A stretch of 64,000 nucleotides of DNA from Mesostigma viride (taxonomy: Eukaryota > Streptophyta > Mesostigmatophyceae > Mesostigmatales > Mesostigmataceae), in NCBI GenBank assembly GCA_009746045.1, contig RPFO01002071.1, positions 1 through 64,000 on the forward strand, read 5' to 3'. The position numbers were made by a program, and so were the translations under genes. Every line of letters starts with the position of its first letter. The first letter of the stretch is position 1. The notes under the pieces were generated by a model that saw nothing but the letters and a program-made list of their open reading frames with translations, was not told the origin of the DNA and did not search any database. Below, piece by piece: positions 23,293 to 36,216 of this stretch.

Positions 23293-26200
23293 TCAACAAT
23301 GGAGGCTTAATGTTATCCCCTGCCGCGCCACCGCTGCCACCGGGCTTGACCCCCTTGCCGCCCTGCGGGATCCCCGCCCACGTACCCCCCAGCCGTCCAG
23401 CCCGACATCACCCCCGCCGCCCCCACCACCAGCGAGCATGCGGCTCATATTGGCGGCCGTCACGTCGTAAAACTCGTCATCCTGGTTCTGGAGAAGCAGT
23501 GCCTCGAGTGCCGCGTGCGACCCATGCTCCCTCAGCCCCACGTACTGCTGGCTCTCCACCGCGGCGCGCTCCGCCGCAGACCCGCCGCCGCCATTCGGGT
23601 TCAGCCAGCTGCTGTTACATAGGCCCGACGCGCCGCCGATCCCGCCGAGGCCGCCCATGCCCAACCCCCCGACGCCACCCACCCCGCCCAGGGCCCCGCT
23701 GCCGCCACCGCCGCCGCCAACGTCCCCCGCCAGCATCCGCCACATGCCGTCGTCGTCACGCATGCCGCACAGGCCGCCCACGGCGTCCACGCCGCCGCCA
23801 CCTGGCGCGCCGTCGTCGAGCATGACCACATCCGCCATGCCGGAGCCCACGGGGATGCCCGCGAACAGGTGGTGGTTGGCCAAGGACCCTGGCGAGGACG
23901 GGGGGTTGTTGCTGCTGCCATTCCCGTCGCCGATGCCGCCATTGTTGAGGGCGCTGTGGTGCTGGAGGCTGAGTTGCTTGCTGCTGCTGCTGTTGTTTTT
24001 GGCCCCGTTGCCGCACGAGGAGGACTTGAGCCCTGACGACAGGAAGTTGTTGCTGTCGCCCGCACCCGCGTCCTTGCCGCCAGTGTGGAGCTGGGAGTGC
24101 GACGAGAGCGAGGGGAACATTCCGCCATCCGTCACGCCAAAGTCCTCGATCCCGTCACTGCACCGCGCAACCTGCTTGTGGCCCTTGCCACTGCCGCTGC
24201 TGTTGCCGTTGCTCGTGGTCGGGCCGTTCCCCGTGCCGTCCGCCAGGATGCCACCGCGGCCGCCACTCAATGCCATGAGGTCTTCCCCGGAGTCATGCGA
24301 TAGCCCCAGTATCGCCCCCACCAGGTTCCCCCCGTGCTGAGCCACCAGGTGGGAGTCAACCCCCCGTGCCCCATTACACAGGTCGGTGCTGCCCTGCGAG
24401 CCCCCATGATGATGGCCGCCATACGCGCCCCCCCCCATGTCCATGCCTCCGAGGGACATGGGCGAGGGGATAAACTGGCTGTGGTGGTTGCCGCCATGGT
24501 CCCCGCCCGCGCCGGATGGAGCCAACATCTGCTGCATGTGCGCCACGTGGCACTGCCTATCTGCAAGCGAGCCGCCCCCCCCGCCTGATCCACCATCCGG
24601 GCCCCGCCCACCCTGTCCCCGCAACGTCACAAACCCAGCCCCCATGAGCATGGACGACCCGCCCAGCATGTCCCGCATGACGCCGCCATCACCCCCGCCC
24701 TGCTTGCCGCCGCCCATCCCATTCATGCCCTCAGCCTTCATGCCACGCACGAGACCAGATGCGTTTCCAGCGCCAAACGCCACGCTGCCCACCGCAGGGT
24801 CCAGCAGGATCGACCGCGCGTACAGGCTGCCCTCGTCACCCCCGGGGGACATGGCGACCGATGCCCCCACGCCGCCAGTATTATTCCCGCCGCCGGACGA
24901 GGCACGCCGATGGCCCCCGCCACCGCCGGCAGTGGCAGCGTTCCCGACGGCATTGCCGTTGCCCGCACGGGCGCCCAGGATGTCCTTGTCCGCGTCGCAG
25001 AATCCCACAATCGCAGATGCCTTGCTCGGGCCACCAGAATTATTACTCCCAGCCATGCCCGTCACGCTGGCGACCGCCGCCGCGTTCTTGGCCGCGTCCG
25101 TCATGGCGCGCACGATGTTGGACGCGCCCCGGCGGGCGGCCCCTGCGGCCGCCCCCAAGGCCAGCGCGTGAGGGATGACACCGTTGCTCCCGTTGGTGGC
25201 GTTGCTACCATTGTTGCCATTGTCCTGCTGGCCCCCGTCACCGCCACTGGACAAGCTCTGCCGCGTCGCCAGCTGGCTGAGCAGCATGGACGGCAGGAGG
25301 GGAAGCGCATCCGCGCCCCCCTCGCCGTCGCCGCCGCAGTCGGCACCCACGCCCGCCGCAGTCACCGACGAGCTGTCGGCAAAGTTCATGCGCGCGATTT
25401 CACCCTGCAGGTTCTTGAGGCTGCGGTTGAGCTTGTTGATCTTTCGCCGCGGCCAGCGCTGGATGCCATACTGGCGGCAGATGCGCTTCAGCGTTGTCCC
25501 GCACACACCCAGCTTCTTGGCCGCGTCCTTGAGCGAGTACCCAAAGTGCTGCTGCAGCAGGCCGATCTCAATAATCGCCTCGCTGGATATGTTATTCCCG
25601 CCGCCGCTGCCGCCCCCGCCCTTCTTGATACCGCCCCCGCCCTTGAGCGAGGCCGTCGTCGTGGTCCCGCCACCCTGGCCACCGCCCCCCTGGGCAGAGC
25701 GACCCGTTCCGCAGCCGCCCCCCCCAAATCCACCGTCCCCAGGACCCTTGTCTTCCGTCTTGAAGGGGAGCGAGGGGAGGACGCCGTCCCCCGGGCCCCT
25801 CACCCCCGCCATCGCGTCGGCCCCCACCCCCTCCCCCTCGCGTCCGGACCCACCACTGCCGCGGAGTCCGCTGCTACTGCCGACCGCCCCCGCACTGTCC
25901 ACAGGAGACCCGATGCGCCCCAACCCGGCCCACGTGGCCCCCCCCCTTCCATGGCCGTGACACCCCCGGCGCTGCCATTGCCGCTGTTGTTGTTGTTGTC
26001 GTTTCCGGACCCATGGTCCCCCAGCCCTCCCCACCCGCCCGCGCCACCGCCCAGCAGCTGCATCGGGTCGCCGTACAGGCCGGCCGCGCCCCCTGGGGCG
26101 CCCTGGGTGCGGGAGAGCTCCCCGCTGGACCGTTGAAGCTCCATCCCATGCCCCTCGGCGCCCTCGGGCCCCCCATGCCGCGCAGCGTCCTGGGCTTGCG

Positions 26201-29200
26201 ACGGCGCCTGCCCCTGCACCGCTTGCGCCTGGGGGGGCACGCTGCCGCCGTACGTCACGTGGCCATCCTCAGCACCCCCCAGCAGGGACGCGGCCGCAGG
26301 CCGCAGGTTGGTGCAGTGCTTCTGGAGGCATCCTAGGATGGAGACCATGAGTGGCTTGAGCTGGTCGCTGGTCGTGATGTGCGGCGGCAGGAAGAACTCG
26401 AGAACAAAATCCGAAGCCGCCGCGTCGCCGCCGCCCACGTGCGCGTTCCCGGCCCCCCCGCACCCGCCCGCAGTTCCGTCGTTGTTGCCTCCGCCGATAC
26501 ACGAGGTCGGGGAGGAGAGGGAGTTGGACCCGCCCGCCCCTGGCAGGGTGGAGTTCATCCGGATCGCGCACGAGGCCTTGAGCCCAAACATGCGCGCGTG
26601 GTGCACGAGCGGGTACTTCGCAAACGGGAACTGCTGAATGTCGACCGACATCTCAAACAACCCAGACACCCAGGCGCGGCCCACGAGCCCCTGTCCCCAT
26701 TGCAGCGAGTGCTCAGCGGCCGCCATCTGGAACGCCCACAGGTGGGGGGAGCGGACGCAGCAGGGCGCGCCACGCGATCGCAGGAACCGGCCACCCGTGT
26801 GGAGCATTGAGGCGGTGAGCCGGGCGCCTCGGTTCTGCTGCCCGCCGCCACTCGCGTGTTCCCAGGAGAGCACCAGAGGCAGGTCGTGGACGTTCGCAAC
26901 CGCCGTCACGGCGAGCAGGACCTCACCGCAGAGGGACGCGTGCATGTCGGTGGGGGTCGCGCCCACCTGGAGGGGGAGCGAGTCGGCGGGCTCCGCGCCG
27001 GCGAGGCCGATCGCCTAAGGGGGGGGGGGGGGGAAGGGGAGGGGGCAATAGGTGCATGCGAGGGCCGGAGGCGCGGATGAGATTAATGGTGGCAAGCCTG
27101 TGTGTCTATCTCGTCGGATAGCTTGCGGTGCATGGCTGTGGGTCACCGCTTTCCCAGGTGGCACCATGTGGAAGCAGCAAAGCAGCAAGCGGGTGGGTGG
27201 GTGGGTGGGTGGGTGGGGGCAGGTCGGGGGAGGGACGAGGGAAATGGGGAGGAATACGCTAGGCAGCCAGCGAGGGTGTGTGCAAGGGCAAGTCGGGACT
27301 TGCCCATTAACAATGAGGGGGCCAGCACAGGAGAAGGAGTGGCCAACCAGCACAGGATTTTGCTTTGATACTTGCCTTGACATCCGCATGCCCCTAGCCC
27401 TGACGGTGGCTTCCCAAGGCAGGCACTCAGAGCACCTCAAGACTGGGTGGCCTCAAATTCTTACACGTAATTAAGCCGCTCCGCCTGCCTCGAGGAAAAC
27501 CCCTAGCCCTAGCTACAGCTTCGAAACGCAGCCACTGTCAAATTTCACTTGTCAGGTACCCAGTTCCGGCCGGCCTACCTCCAGGATGCGGCACAGCGCG
27601 GTGAGCTGGCGGCGGAAGAGGATCGCCTCGGAGAGGAACACCATCTCGATGAGCGCAACCAGCACTTTCTGGACCATGTTGCCCGTGGGGCGCGAAAGCG
27701 TGAACACGGGAACGACCAGCGTCGACTTGACTGCAGGATGGGGGATGGGGGGTGGGGGGTGGGAGAAGGGGAGGCAGGGGGGAAAGAAAGCAGGGGAGAA
27801 TATGGAGCGAGGAATTCGGAAAGCCTTATGGTTGAGCATGGATTTAAGGGTCCACCAGTGTAAAGGGGAGGGGGGGGGGCGCCAAGGAGAAGGGGATAAG
27901 GAAAATAAGGGGGAAGGGGAGGGGGAGTGTACAGAGAAGACTGACAAGTTGAACTAGAGGAAGTGGGTGGAACTAGAGGAAGTGGGGGGGGGGGAGAGAA
28001 TGGGGGGTGGGGGCGGGGGTAGAAAAGAGAACAGACCAAGTGAGAATGGGACAAGAAGGGGGAGGGGAAGGGTGAAATGAGAAAGAGGTGGGTGGGTGCA
28101 GGGAGTGGGAAAGACTGCCTAAAAAACAGACTGCCGATCGCAGTGAGGGATGAGGGCGAATAAGTTCGGAACAAAAGTATGATAATTACATTGGGCAGAC
28201 AAGGCAAATTCCTTTGGGAAACGAGGAAGACATTTCCAGGTAAGCAGCTCGAAGCATGTACCTGATATAAACTCTGCTTCCACATTAATACTCGTGTGCA
28301 TCAAACGCCATTTTTCAACCGCATCCATCCCTCCCCCCCCCCCCCCCCCCCACACACACACGCTACCAAAGTCCATAAGAGCAAAAAAACAAGGCAGCGC
28401 CCTGTTGTAAAACAAAGCTGATGAAATAAAGAATAGCCGCTCACTGATACCTTCACGACAAGCATCTTACTTCTGACAACTGATGGACTACTGACCATGA
28501 CGATATTCCTTAGCGTCAAAAATGGACTCCACATCATCGTGATGCAACAAATGAAGGGCAGTTTTATAGTGCCTTTGATTGAAGCAAAGAGAATCTGCTT
28601 CAATGTACCTTCATCACAATCATCCGTTATAAGACAATAAAATGTTAACTTACCATGGCATTGCTGGGCCGCATGAAGCATCGGGTATTCCGTGGCCGTG
28701 AAATGGCACACGTTCGGGGACCATTCCGGCAATTGCGTGAGCCAGACCCTTCCCAGGAGCCCAGGGTTCCCCCCTCCTGCGGCGGGGAAAGTGATGTCGC
28801 TCGTCATGCCGCGGAAGTTCGCCAGCTGCTCTCCCAGGACGGCCACGCCGTCCATCTTGTTAACGAATGGCATGTGCTTCGTGGAGAGGGTGACCGTGCC
28901 GTCCGAGACCCGAGGCATCCAGACCTGGAGAAGCGCATCCAGTTTTTCCATAGGCACCTGGTTGACCGCGAGCCGGAGGTGAGGAATGAGGGACTCCATG
29001 TCTTCAGAGCAAAGGTGCGTGGCGACGCCCACGGGTGCGCGCGTCATGGTGTCTAGAGAGCCTGTGCTCTCCGTTCCCACCGTCATAGAGCGCGACCCAC
29101 GGACCTCCTGCATTGTTATATGGATGGGGTTGCTGAAGCTTCCAGCCGGCGAGGACATGCGAGACCGATCTTCCTGACTTTTGTCGAACGAGGAAATCGC

Positions 29201-29290
29201 TTTCTGTGCCAGCACTCCACCAGCGATAGCGCCCCCCACCAAATCATAATCGACGCCAGACCACGATCCAACGCGCATAGCGGGCGGCAT
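23293..29290 (-). CDS. NLP-type RWP-RK transcription factor (NIT2/NIN-like)
   Basis: Three exons can be proposed: 29290-28654, 27730-27579 and 27014-23293. The joints are GT/AG and keep frame (phase 1, then 0). Exons 1-2 and the start of exon 3 carry the N-terminal NLP region. Exon 3 includes HARMFGLKASCAIRM and DFVLEFFLPPHIT, typical of the NLP GAF-like domain. The RWP-RK domain lies at 25396-25590 with SLKDAAKKLGVCGTTLKRIC and RWPRRK. The C-terminal 690 residues are Gly/Asn/Ser-rich, and no PB1 domain is seen, as in algal NIT2. The product would be about 1500 residues. One base appears to be missing in a nine-G run (25938-25946), where the frame must shift once; an assembly slip is likely. 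Proteins of this family act in the nucleus, often in nitrogen control. The target genes here are unknown. Confidence 0.9.
27015..27578 (-). other. Intron 2 of the RWP-RK gene, with GGGT repeat
   Basis: Begins GTAGGC and ends with a C-tract followed by TTAG. On the plus strand, 27189-27225 holds GTGGGTGGGT repeats, so the transcript of the minus-strand gene would carry CCCA repeats while the plus strand can form a G-quadruplex. Confidence 0.75.
27731..28653 (-). other. Intron 1 of the RWP-RK gene
   Basis: The donor is CATG/GTAAGT at 28654/28653 and the acceptor is CATCCTGCAG before 27730. The intron includes a long C run followed by CACACA near 28328-28362 and purine-rich stretches. Splicing joins codons to give a continuous frame with exon 2 (LVVPVFTLSRPTGNMV). 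Confidence 0.75.
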
Positions 29291-32159
29291 TAGCGGCCTG
29301 CCTTCATAAATTGACTTTCCGTATGCAGCGCTTTAAGGCAAACGGTCAGCTTATGTCGTACACTGGCGCGCAATAAGGCCGGCTGACCACAATAAATGCC
29401 GCCGAAAGCAAGTAATCCATGGATCCTTAAATAAATAGCAATTCACTTATGGCGTATGACAACAGCCAAATTAACCCCTACACCGCAGGGTGACCTTGAC
29501 TGAACGACACTCTAATTCTCGACAAGGAAGACAAAGCAGCCTTGCAGAAAAAGATGCAACACATAGGCTGAGAGACATGGTTCTTGCAAGCCTAGGTGAA
29601 GAAATTACGCAATTGAGGCAAACCTCGCTGTACATAATAAATTAACATCATCAAAAACAGCCAGCATACGCCGCCATTTTCTCTGCGAAAATAACGAAGT
29701 CGTTGAGGGGCGACTATCTGTACACCTGCCGACGGGGGGCTAGAATCGAAGCGGAGGATACGGCATCGGGTTACGGAGGGTCGGCTTGCGCAGTGTTGAC
29801 AAAGCCGGCTTTATTTTAGTAGGAACCAATGGAAACTGTATAGTAGCAGATTTTATTAAGCGCTGCCCCGGCCACCGCTTCATGTATGATACCTGATGAC
29901 AACCTGATTCTTGGCCCAAGTGATCCCTAACGACAGAGCAGCAACAAAGCAGAGCAGGAGGCGGCGGCGCCACGTCTGACAAGCAGACAGGCATCATAAT
30001 TGCCAGCAGCTCCAAAAAGCCCCTCCAGCTCTTGGTTACGTCTTGTACGATCCATGGATCCCCCGACCAAATCCAGCCGGTTATTCGGAAGGCAAACAGC
30101 ATAGGCACAGTACCTTGTGCTGACACTTGACAGCGATGTTCAAAACTGGAAGCTAGTACTGTGTCTTTATATATACTGAATTATACTGAATTATATTACC
30201 GGCCTCGGCCGATATGATATCTCTGTCGGGCTATGACCGGCGTGGGAATCAACTGAACTGAACTGAAAAGTGCTCTTGTGCCGACGCACTGAGTGGGCAA
30301 AGTCGCGCGGAGATTCGACAAATAATGTTAACTGCCGCCAAATCTTTGGCAGGATCTAAAATCGCTTTGCCCTCGCTTCGCCGTCTTTCGCCGTATAGTA
30401 ATTTTTCGGTTCATCTAATCCCGCCATTCTGGCAAAAGCGACCATCCTGCCAAAAGCGAGGCCGAGATTCTCAACCTTGATGACGCCTGATCACTGATCA
30501 GTAATCAAGGCGGCGCGTCGCCGGCACTATAATACGTCGCGTCTGTCGCAGCCTGAAATGTCGTCAGTGGCTGCGAGCCGCAACTCGCGAGGTCATGACC
30601 GCACAAGGACCCGTGTTGACGTGGGATGACTGCGACTTGACGTACTACGGTAAGATACCTATTACCTGGGGTGTTAAACGTGTTGACGTGTTGACCTACT
30701 GTAGAGACACTGGACAAGTGGCGTACAATACCTGCCGTACAGAGTAGGCTGGCCGTACACGTTGATGGTTTGAACCTCCCCCCTGGTTTGTCTTCTAGAG
30801 GTTACAGGTAGTATCAGGGGGAGAAGCGCCGGAAGTCACCTTGGCTGTTTCTTTCCTGAGCCTACTGTAATTCCTGCCGATTCTTGAGGTAGGGGGCCAA
30901 CCCGCCCAACCGGGCAAAATCTTTTCCGCTGGAACAAGGCAGGATGGCGGAAATCCCCGTTGGGAAAAGGACCGGAACGGTTACAGGAGGGATCCAGGAA
31001 TTGGATTCTATTTGTAACCTCCGTCGGCGCGGGCCAGCCTGCTAGGTATAATTTTTCCCAACCGGACCAGGACCAGGACCTGAGACCGGACCTGAGTTTT
31101 GCCCGTGTTGTGGACCAGGCCTGACGAAACTGGAGACCTGGCGAGCACAGTGCACCTGCTCACACAGTGCACATACGTGCTGATTTCCGCGTCATGCATC
31201 AGGACACGAAAGCAAGTCCTCACGTGCTCGATCCTGTGCCACCAGTATCCGGCCACCGCTGCCATGCCCAAGGAAGTCATGTCCAAAATCGGTACATCCT
31301 AATTTGCATCAGCGGGCTTTGGCGGGCCAAGGTATAACATTGCGTGGTCTCGTGGTTTCCATGTACAAGTCATCGCAAGCTCTGGCTATCGCACTCCGCC
31401 GCCCTTCGTGCTTGGTAGATGGAGCTATATTCGGCTGCACCGAAAACTGCGCCAGTAACAGATGAACACATCCGCAAGGAAGGAGGAAGGAAAGGGGCGC
31501 TAAAGTCCCGCAAATTCATCCTGGCGTCTGCAATGCTTCTTACGAGTACCATCTTTGTTTGCGGCGGGCATGCCACCTTTCTCCAATGGGCTGATTTCAA
31601 CCGCTGGGTCTTGGGGATTTATGCGACGGGTAACGTGACGGCGCTAGCAGCACAATCTAGGGCTGCGATGCTACGGAACAGCAGGGAATGAGCCACCATT
31701 TTTTGCTGAAGCGACAAGATGATAATGCTGCTTGGGCAAGGGCCTTCTTTCAGACTTTATCTTACAGCAGCAGCCCCATGGGCCAGGCGTTCTGCTGGCT
31801 CTAAAACCGATATATGCCTCAGGTTGCCGGCAGGCAAGCCTGCGATCTAGCAAGAAAGGCGCTGAGTTTTGCGATATGTCATAAGCGCTGGCTCGTACTT
31901 GGTGCGGACTGCGGCTCAATCAGAGGGGTGTGGCCCCTCGGGCTGCCATGCGTACTATATATTGTAGTATTTGTACATGTATCATGGGCATTGCAGCGCT
32001 TGAGGATGTTCCCCATTATACAACGGCATCTGATTATAAACAAAGCCAACGCTAACAAGAGATACCACGACAAAATAACTACAGCCGGCATGGGACACTC
32101 GATTCACACCGTGGAATGAAGTAAAACAGCCTAATAACCGTGCTGCGCCGCAAAGAGAC
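29291..32159. other. No recognisable gene; upstream region of the RWP-RK gene
   Basis: The first few hundred bases should contain the RWP-RK promoter, but no TATA box or other element can be fixed. A 128-codon minus-strand frame (29740-30126) has no recognisable domain. Nothing else stands out. Confidence 0.45.
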
Positions 32160-32545
32160 ATGCGTACATAATGACATCAAATGATCATGTCAGTTGGGCC
32201 TGGACTTTGCACATGTTCTAAACACATCCCATGCAGCATGCCCTCAAAGTTTCAGGCTGGTTGGATGACAAAACGGTGACAAATGCTAGCATAAATACCC
32301 CCAAAATGCAGTTTTTCGTGGTTTTCCAAAGTTTTCATAACACATACGCATACATGATGACATCAAATGAACTCAGTTGGGCCTGGAACTTTGCGCATGA
32401 CATTCTACAAAACACATCCCATGCAGCATGCCTACAAAGTTTCAAGCTGGTTGGATGACATTTCAGTGAAATCCAGTAACAGATGCTAGCAAACATAGCA
32501 CAGAAAATGCAGTTTTCTGTTGTTTTTCGAAGGGTTTCATCATGT
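32160..32545. repeat. Imperfect tandem duplication, about 185-bp period
   Basis: Two units share ATGACATCAAATGA, CAGTTGGGCCTGGA, ACACATCCCATGCAGCATGC, CAAAGTTTCA and GCTGGTTGGATGACA in the same order, and both end in AAAATGCAGTTTT. The units differ by scattered substitutions and short indels. There is no coding signal. Confidence 0.8.
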
Positions 32546-32649
32546 ACATGTGCACGGCAATCATTCCTCTTTGGTGTATAAGGTTCCAAACAACACGTCA
32601 TTAGATGATTATGAATCATATAATAAGCAATGCATGAAGGCATACTTGG

Positions 32650-33330
32650 GGGAACACGCCCATTAATTAATTTATTTATAGACACGTGACTGCGTCACGT
32701 GAGCATAAGTCCTCAGTGGGAGGGGAACATGGGATGGAATGGATGGTGTAAGCTATCTAGGTCCTAGTTACAGGGGTGTGGGCACCGCGGCCCGAATCGC
32801 TATGAATGCCATACGCGGTCACACGCGGAGCCCCCACACACTTGCATGGGGGGTGGTCTCCTTCATTACTACTTGCCATCTATCCTTGCGTACCATCTGC
32901 CTCCATATTACAGACAAACCAGGAGGCTGCCCGGGCGTGAGCCCGTCGTGTCTAGTGTAGCACATGTCCATGTCGAGTCTATCACGAAAAGTCCACGGGT
33001 GGCGGCCCTGCCGCGCGCGGCCTGGGGCACGCCAGGTGAGGACATATCGCCCAGGCTGGGCGGGTTTGGTGCCAGCTAGTCTATCGGATGTGTCTACCTG
33101 GTCTGTGCGGGCCAGGTGCCCGGCTAGGCCCAGGCGCCTGTGCCTAATAATGTGGGAAACATAGGGCAAATCAGCGTACAAATCCTCATTACTAATGTGC
33201 AAACCAAAGGGGATGTTAAGGGCCTTGCGCAGCATCTTGGTGACGGTGCCGTCGAGTCGTTGCTCCAGGTCCTGCGTCAGTGTCCAGGTCTCGATCGGCG
33301 CCGTAGGTCAGGATCGTCAGAATGACGACC
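32650..33330 (-). mobile_element. LINE 3' fragment, minus strand
   Basis: The minus strand reads ILTYGAD, then in another frame MLRKALNIPFGL, then VSHIIRHRRLGLAGHLAR and IWRQMVRKDRWQVV. This is the same end-of-pol region as the LINE at 16093, with moderate divergence. One frameshift lies near 33240-33290. Downstream (lower coordinates) an AT-rich tail of TTAATTAATTTATTTAT type lies at 32662-32678, as expected of a LINE 3' end. Near it is the inverted repeat CACGTGAC-TGC-GTCACGTG (32682-32700). The copy is 5'-truncated and dead. Confidence 0.75.
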
Positions 33331-34422
33331 AGTAGATCGTCAGAACACGCCCATAATACAACTGAATGCACTAATAACACAGCTAGCCATCTAGCTAATG
33401 GCCAATGCCACACCCGGCGGCCCTGCTGCATCCTTTTCCTTAATTTTCTTCTTCTCTGCATGTGACATGGGCCTGGGCCCCACGTTCTCATCCATGCACC
33501 AGCTTGTTGAGCACCCGGACGTTGGTGACCTGCTGCATGCAGCACCCCTACCCCCATGATGGCACGCTTGGCCTGGCCCTTGGGGCAGGTGGAGGGGTGG
33601 GTGCGACGGTTGGTCTGGGTTCTCATCATCCCCTTCTTCAGTGCATGTGTGTGCTCTAGATAGCTATCGCCTGGCCAGAGAAGAATTGCACTTGAGAATG
33701 GCAGCTGGCATGCAGGTGGTCTACCGAGCTATGTGGTAGTAGAGGGTGAGGTTCTCGGCTGCCATGGCTTTGACTAGGGCATCTGCCGCCTTGATGGCAG
33801 CTGCCTTGACCTGATGTCTGCCACTCCCTAGCTGCCTGCATGACTGGGCTGCCCTCTACCCCATCACCACTGTTCCTAAGTGGACACGGGTCAGTACCTA
33901 CGGCACCCACCATTGGGTACCAGGACGGTACTGGCAGTAGAGTAGCTGTGGCATGTACACGTGGCTGTAATATGTAGCATGTGACATGAGGGCCGGTACC
34001 TCGCGAGTACTGGGACTGTACTTATAGTTGTCCCGCCGCACATTTGAAAGTGCTGTCCTCCGGATTTTTGCCTTTGCACCGTGTGCATGCAGTTCTTGGA
34101 CGTTTGGAATCATGGCATGGCTAACGTAATGACTGACTAGCTAGACCTTTTCAGAGGCCAGGTATACACCCGTATTTTGGAGGCCGACGTATTTGACGTA
34201 CCGACGTCTTTCACAACCTGGGTTTTCCATTTGCGGGCCGGATTTCCTCGTAAATGGTGGGAGAGCGATCGCAGCAATGGTGCTCACCACTACGGACACT
34301 CCCGGCCAGTTAGACTCGAAACACGCGCCCTGATCAAGCAAGTTGTTTCCGGCCCCACCGTCTAGGTCATGTAGTCGCTCTACACGTAAGCCAGCCATAA
34401 TTTCAATGCACAAGGCTACTGC
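33331..34422. other. No recognisable gene; flank of copy 3 of the Ty3 family
   Basis: Short frames only. On the minus strand 34363-34415 shares about 50 bp with 57228-57278, with four or five differences. This points to a further dispersed repeat that cannot be classified from two short matches. Confidence 0.45.
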
Positions 34423-35064
34423 ATTACGACTCGGTTCTTCTCCTCTACCTCGACCCCAGGATCTGACCTGTCCTAGACTAACTAACCGGCCGGTAGAAGA
34501 AGAAACCCTGTTCTGCATTTTGAAAGATCGTTGAACTCCCGACTCTAATGCTTTCCGATAATTGTTTCCATACTAAGCCATTGACACATTTACTTAGACA
34601 TTACTGGCAATAATAACGTACATCCATGGTTCGACTAGCTATAACAAGCCATATCAAAGGTCGAACTGTCAACACAAGGAAATTGCAGCACCTAAATTGG
34701 CCGACAGACTTGTGCGTGCTCGGGCCAAACATGGCCCTCGCCCGTACGATCACAGGTAGGTTAGTTCTACGCACTCTAATGCCACGTGGGGCGGCGCTGG
34801 TCCAGACCACACAGAGCGCCAAGGGTCCAGGCCCTAAAGTACGCAGCGCGGCGCGACTGCACCGGCCCACAGTACTGAACAATTGACACGTCACTGGACC
34901 ATGTAACAACCGGTCAAAAGGGTCCTAACCATGCACACGTAAACGTAGGAAAGACAACATGCAGTCGTAACCACGGACTGTTTCGGAATAGCTGAGGCCA
35001 CTGACCAAGAGCGTAAGGCCTCTATTTACGGCCGTAATAACACCGTTTGTTACGCGCCGTAACA
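34423..35064 (-). repeat. LTR of copy 3
   Basis: Begins TGTTACGGCGCGTAAC directly after the polypurine tract and ends near GAGTCGTAATG. Blocks shared with the other LTRs include TTACGTGT, GCGCCGCGCTGCGTACTTTA and GGCGAGGGCCATG. At about 640 bp it is longer than the 562 to 572 bp of the other LTRs, and the exact end is uncertain because the terminal CGTAACA is mutated. Confidence 0.75.
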
Positions 35065-35489
35065 CCTCCCCCCCATAAAAGGTAGGGAGTCCTCTCCCTA
35101 CGTCAGGAGAGCATAATAAGCACTGGATCATAAAGACGTAAACAGAGGTAGGTCGGTAGGAAAAAAAAAAACTATCGCACCCAACTATAACCCAACACAA
35201 TCAACTAGCCACCCAGGGCTCCCAGCGCAAATATGTTAACCTCGGGTCCATGCACCCCAAACGGTGTAGGGATCACCAGCACCACGCCGGGTGTGAGGCT
35301 CCCCTAACTGCATGCCTGGCACGGAGGCTTGCCGGGAGGGACGGCACTAGGCAGGACACGCGTAGGAAACAATACTCACACCAAGTGCCAAGGATAACCA
35401 ACCAACTGGCCAAGCATAGAGGGCGACTCTATATATACCGGAGGGACAACACCCTCAGGTCGGGCCCATTGCATTGTAGAGCCCTCTAT

Positions 35490-36216
35490 CTACTGGCCAT
35501 CAGCCTGGTAGGTCCCGCGCGTCGCGATCAGCACATCCAAGTACGCGCGGTAATGAACGACATCCTCGTCGTTGTCATGGCGCTCAATATGGTAAGGTAG
35601 ACATCCTCCCACACAACGGTAGGAAACAAAACCAGGAAAGCCCAGTAACACCGATGTTGGGTGATCACCATGAGCATAAAAGCCTAATCAAAATGGCTAC
35701 ACTCGAACAATCAGGAGAAGGGTTCCAATGCCAGGAGGCAGAGTACACGCAGATAGGGACGGCTCGCACAGGTCAGCCGAGGGCGCACCAACGTGGAGAT
35801 CGAAGAACAGATGCAACAGCAGATCCACGTTATAGGCATGCCACATCCGGATGTGCCGAATCTCACGACCCTCTCAGATGCGGGGACCCTGTCGCGCGTA
35901 GGTGGACAGGTGACAAATAACACTGGCACGGGGCGGGGGGGGCACTGTAGGCGTCCAACCCCTGACCGGGCAGCGGCGCAGGCCGACAAGCGTCCCAAAC
36001 CGCGGTAGGCCTCGTACAGCAGCGCACACAACACCGCCACCATATGGTACGGCGGCATGTCAGAATCCAGCGGCAGCTATGGATCACGTAGAATGTCGAG
36101 GCGCTGGGTGAAGGCCGTGGATCGAGCGGATCTTCAGCATCCAGTCATCCACTCGATCACCAAGCGCACCTGCTCCGCCAACTCCAACGCGGTGAGACGT
36201 CGGTAGGAGGGACTGG
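35490..36216 (-). pseudogene. 3' ORF of copy 3, broken C-terminal part
   Basis: In shifting frames the minus strand encodes RHIRMWHAYNVDLLLHLFF, matching RHIRMWPSNVEPLVDLFF of copy 2, and the ending RGTYQADGQ before the stop at 35490-35492 (copy 2 ends RGTYQTDGH). Several frameshifts and a stop interrupt it. It shows that the ORF of unknown function downstream of integrase belongs to the family as a whole. Confidence 0.7.

Larger units (their letters stand above)
34423..36216 (-). mobile_element. Ty3/gypsy copy 3, 3' end only (minus strand)
   Basis: Reading on the minus strand, this fragment holds the end of the 3' ORF, a 3' UTR very similar to that of copy 2 (GACCTGAGGGTGTTGTCCCT and GTGTCCTGCC), a polypurine tract (seven G, then AGG, ending at 35065) and one LTR (35064 to about 34423). 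It is cut at 36216/36217, where the LTR of copy 1 begins. The rest of copy 3 would lie beyond the far end of copy 1, outside this window. It is diverged from copies 1 and 2 and clearly older. Confidence 0.85.

Noticed and set aside
24910-26136. 408-codon plus-strand frame and other Pro/Arg-rich frames over the RWP-RK gene
   Set aside because: Antisense shadows of a GC-rich exon with Gly-rich codons; the minus strand has the recognisable domains.
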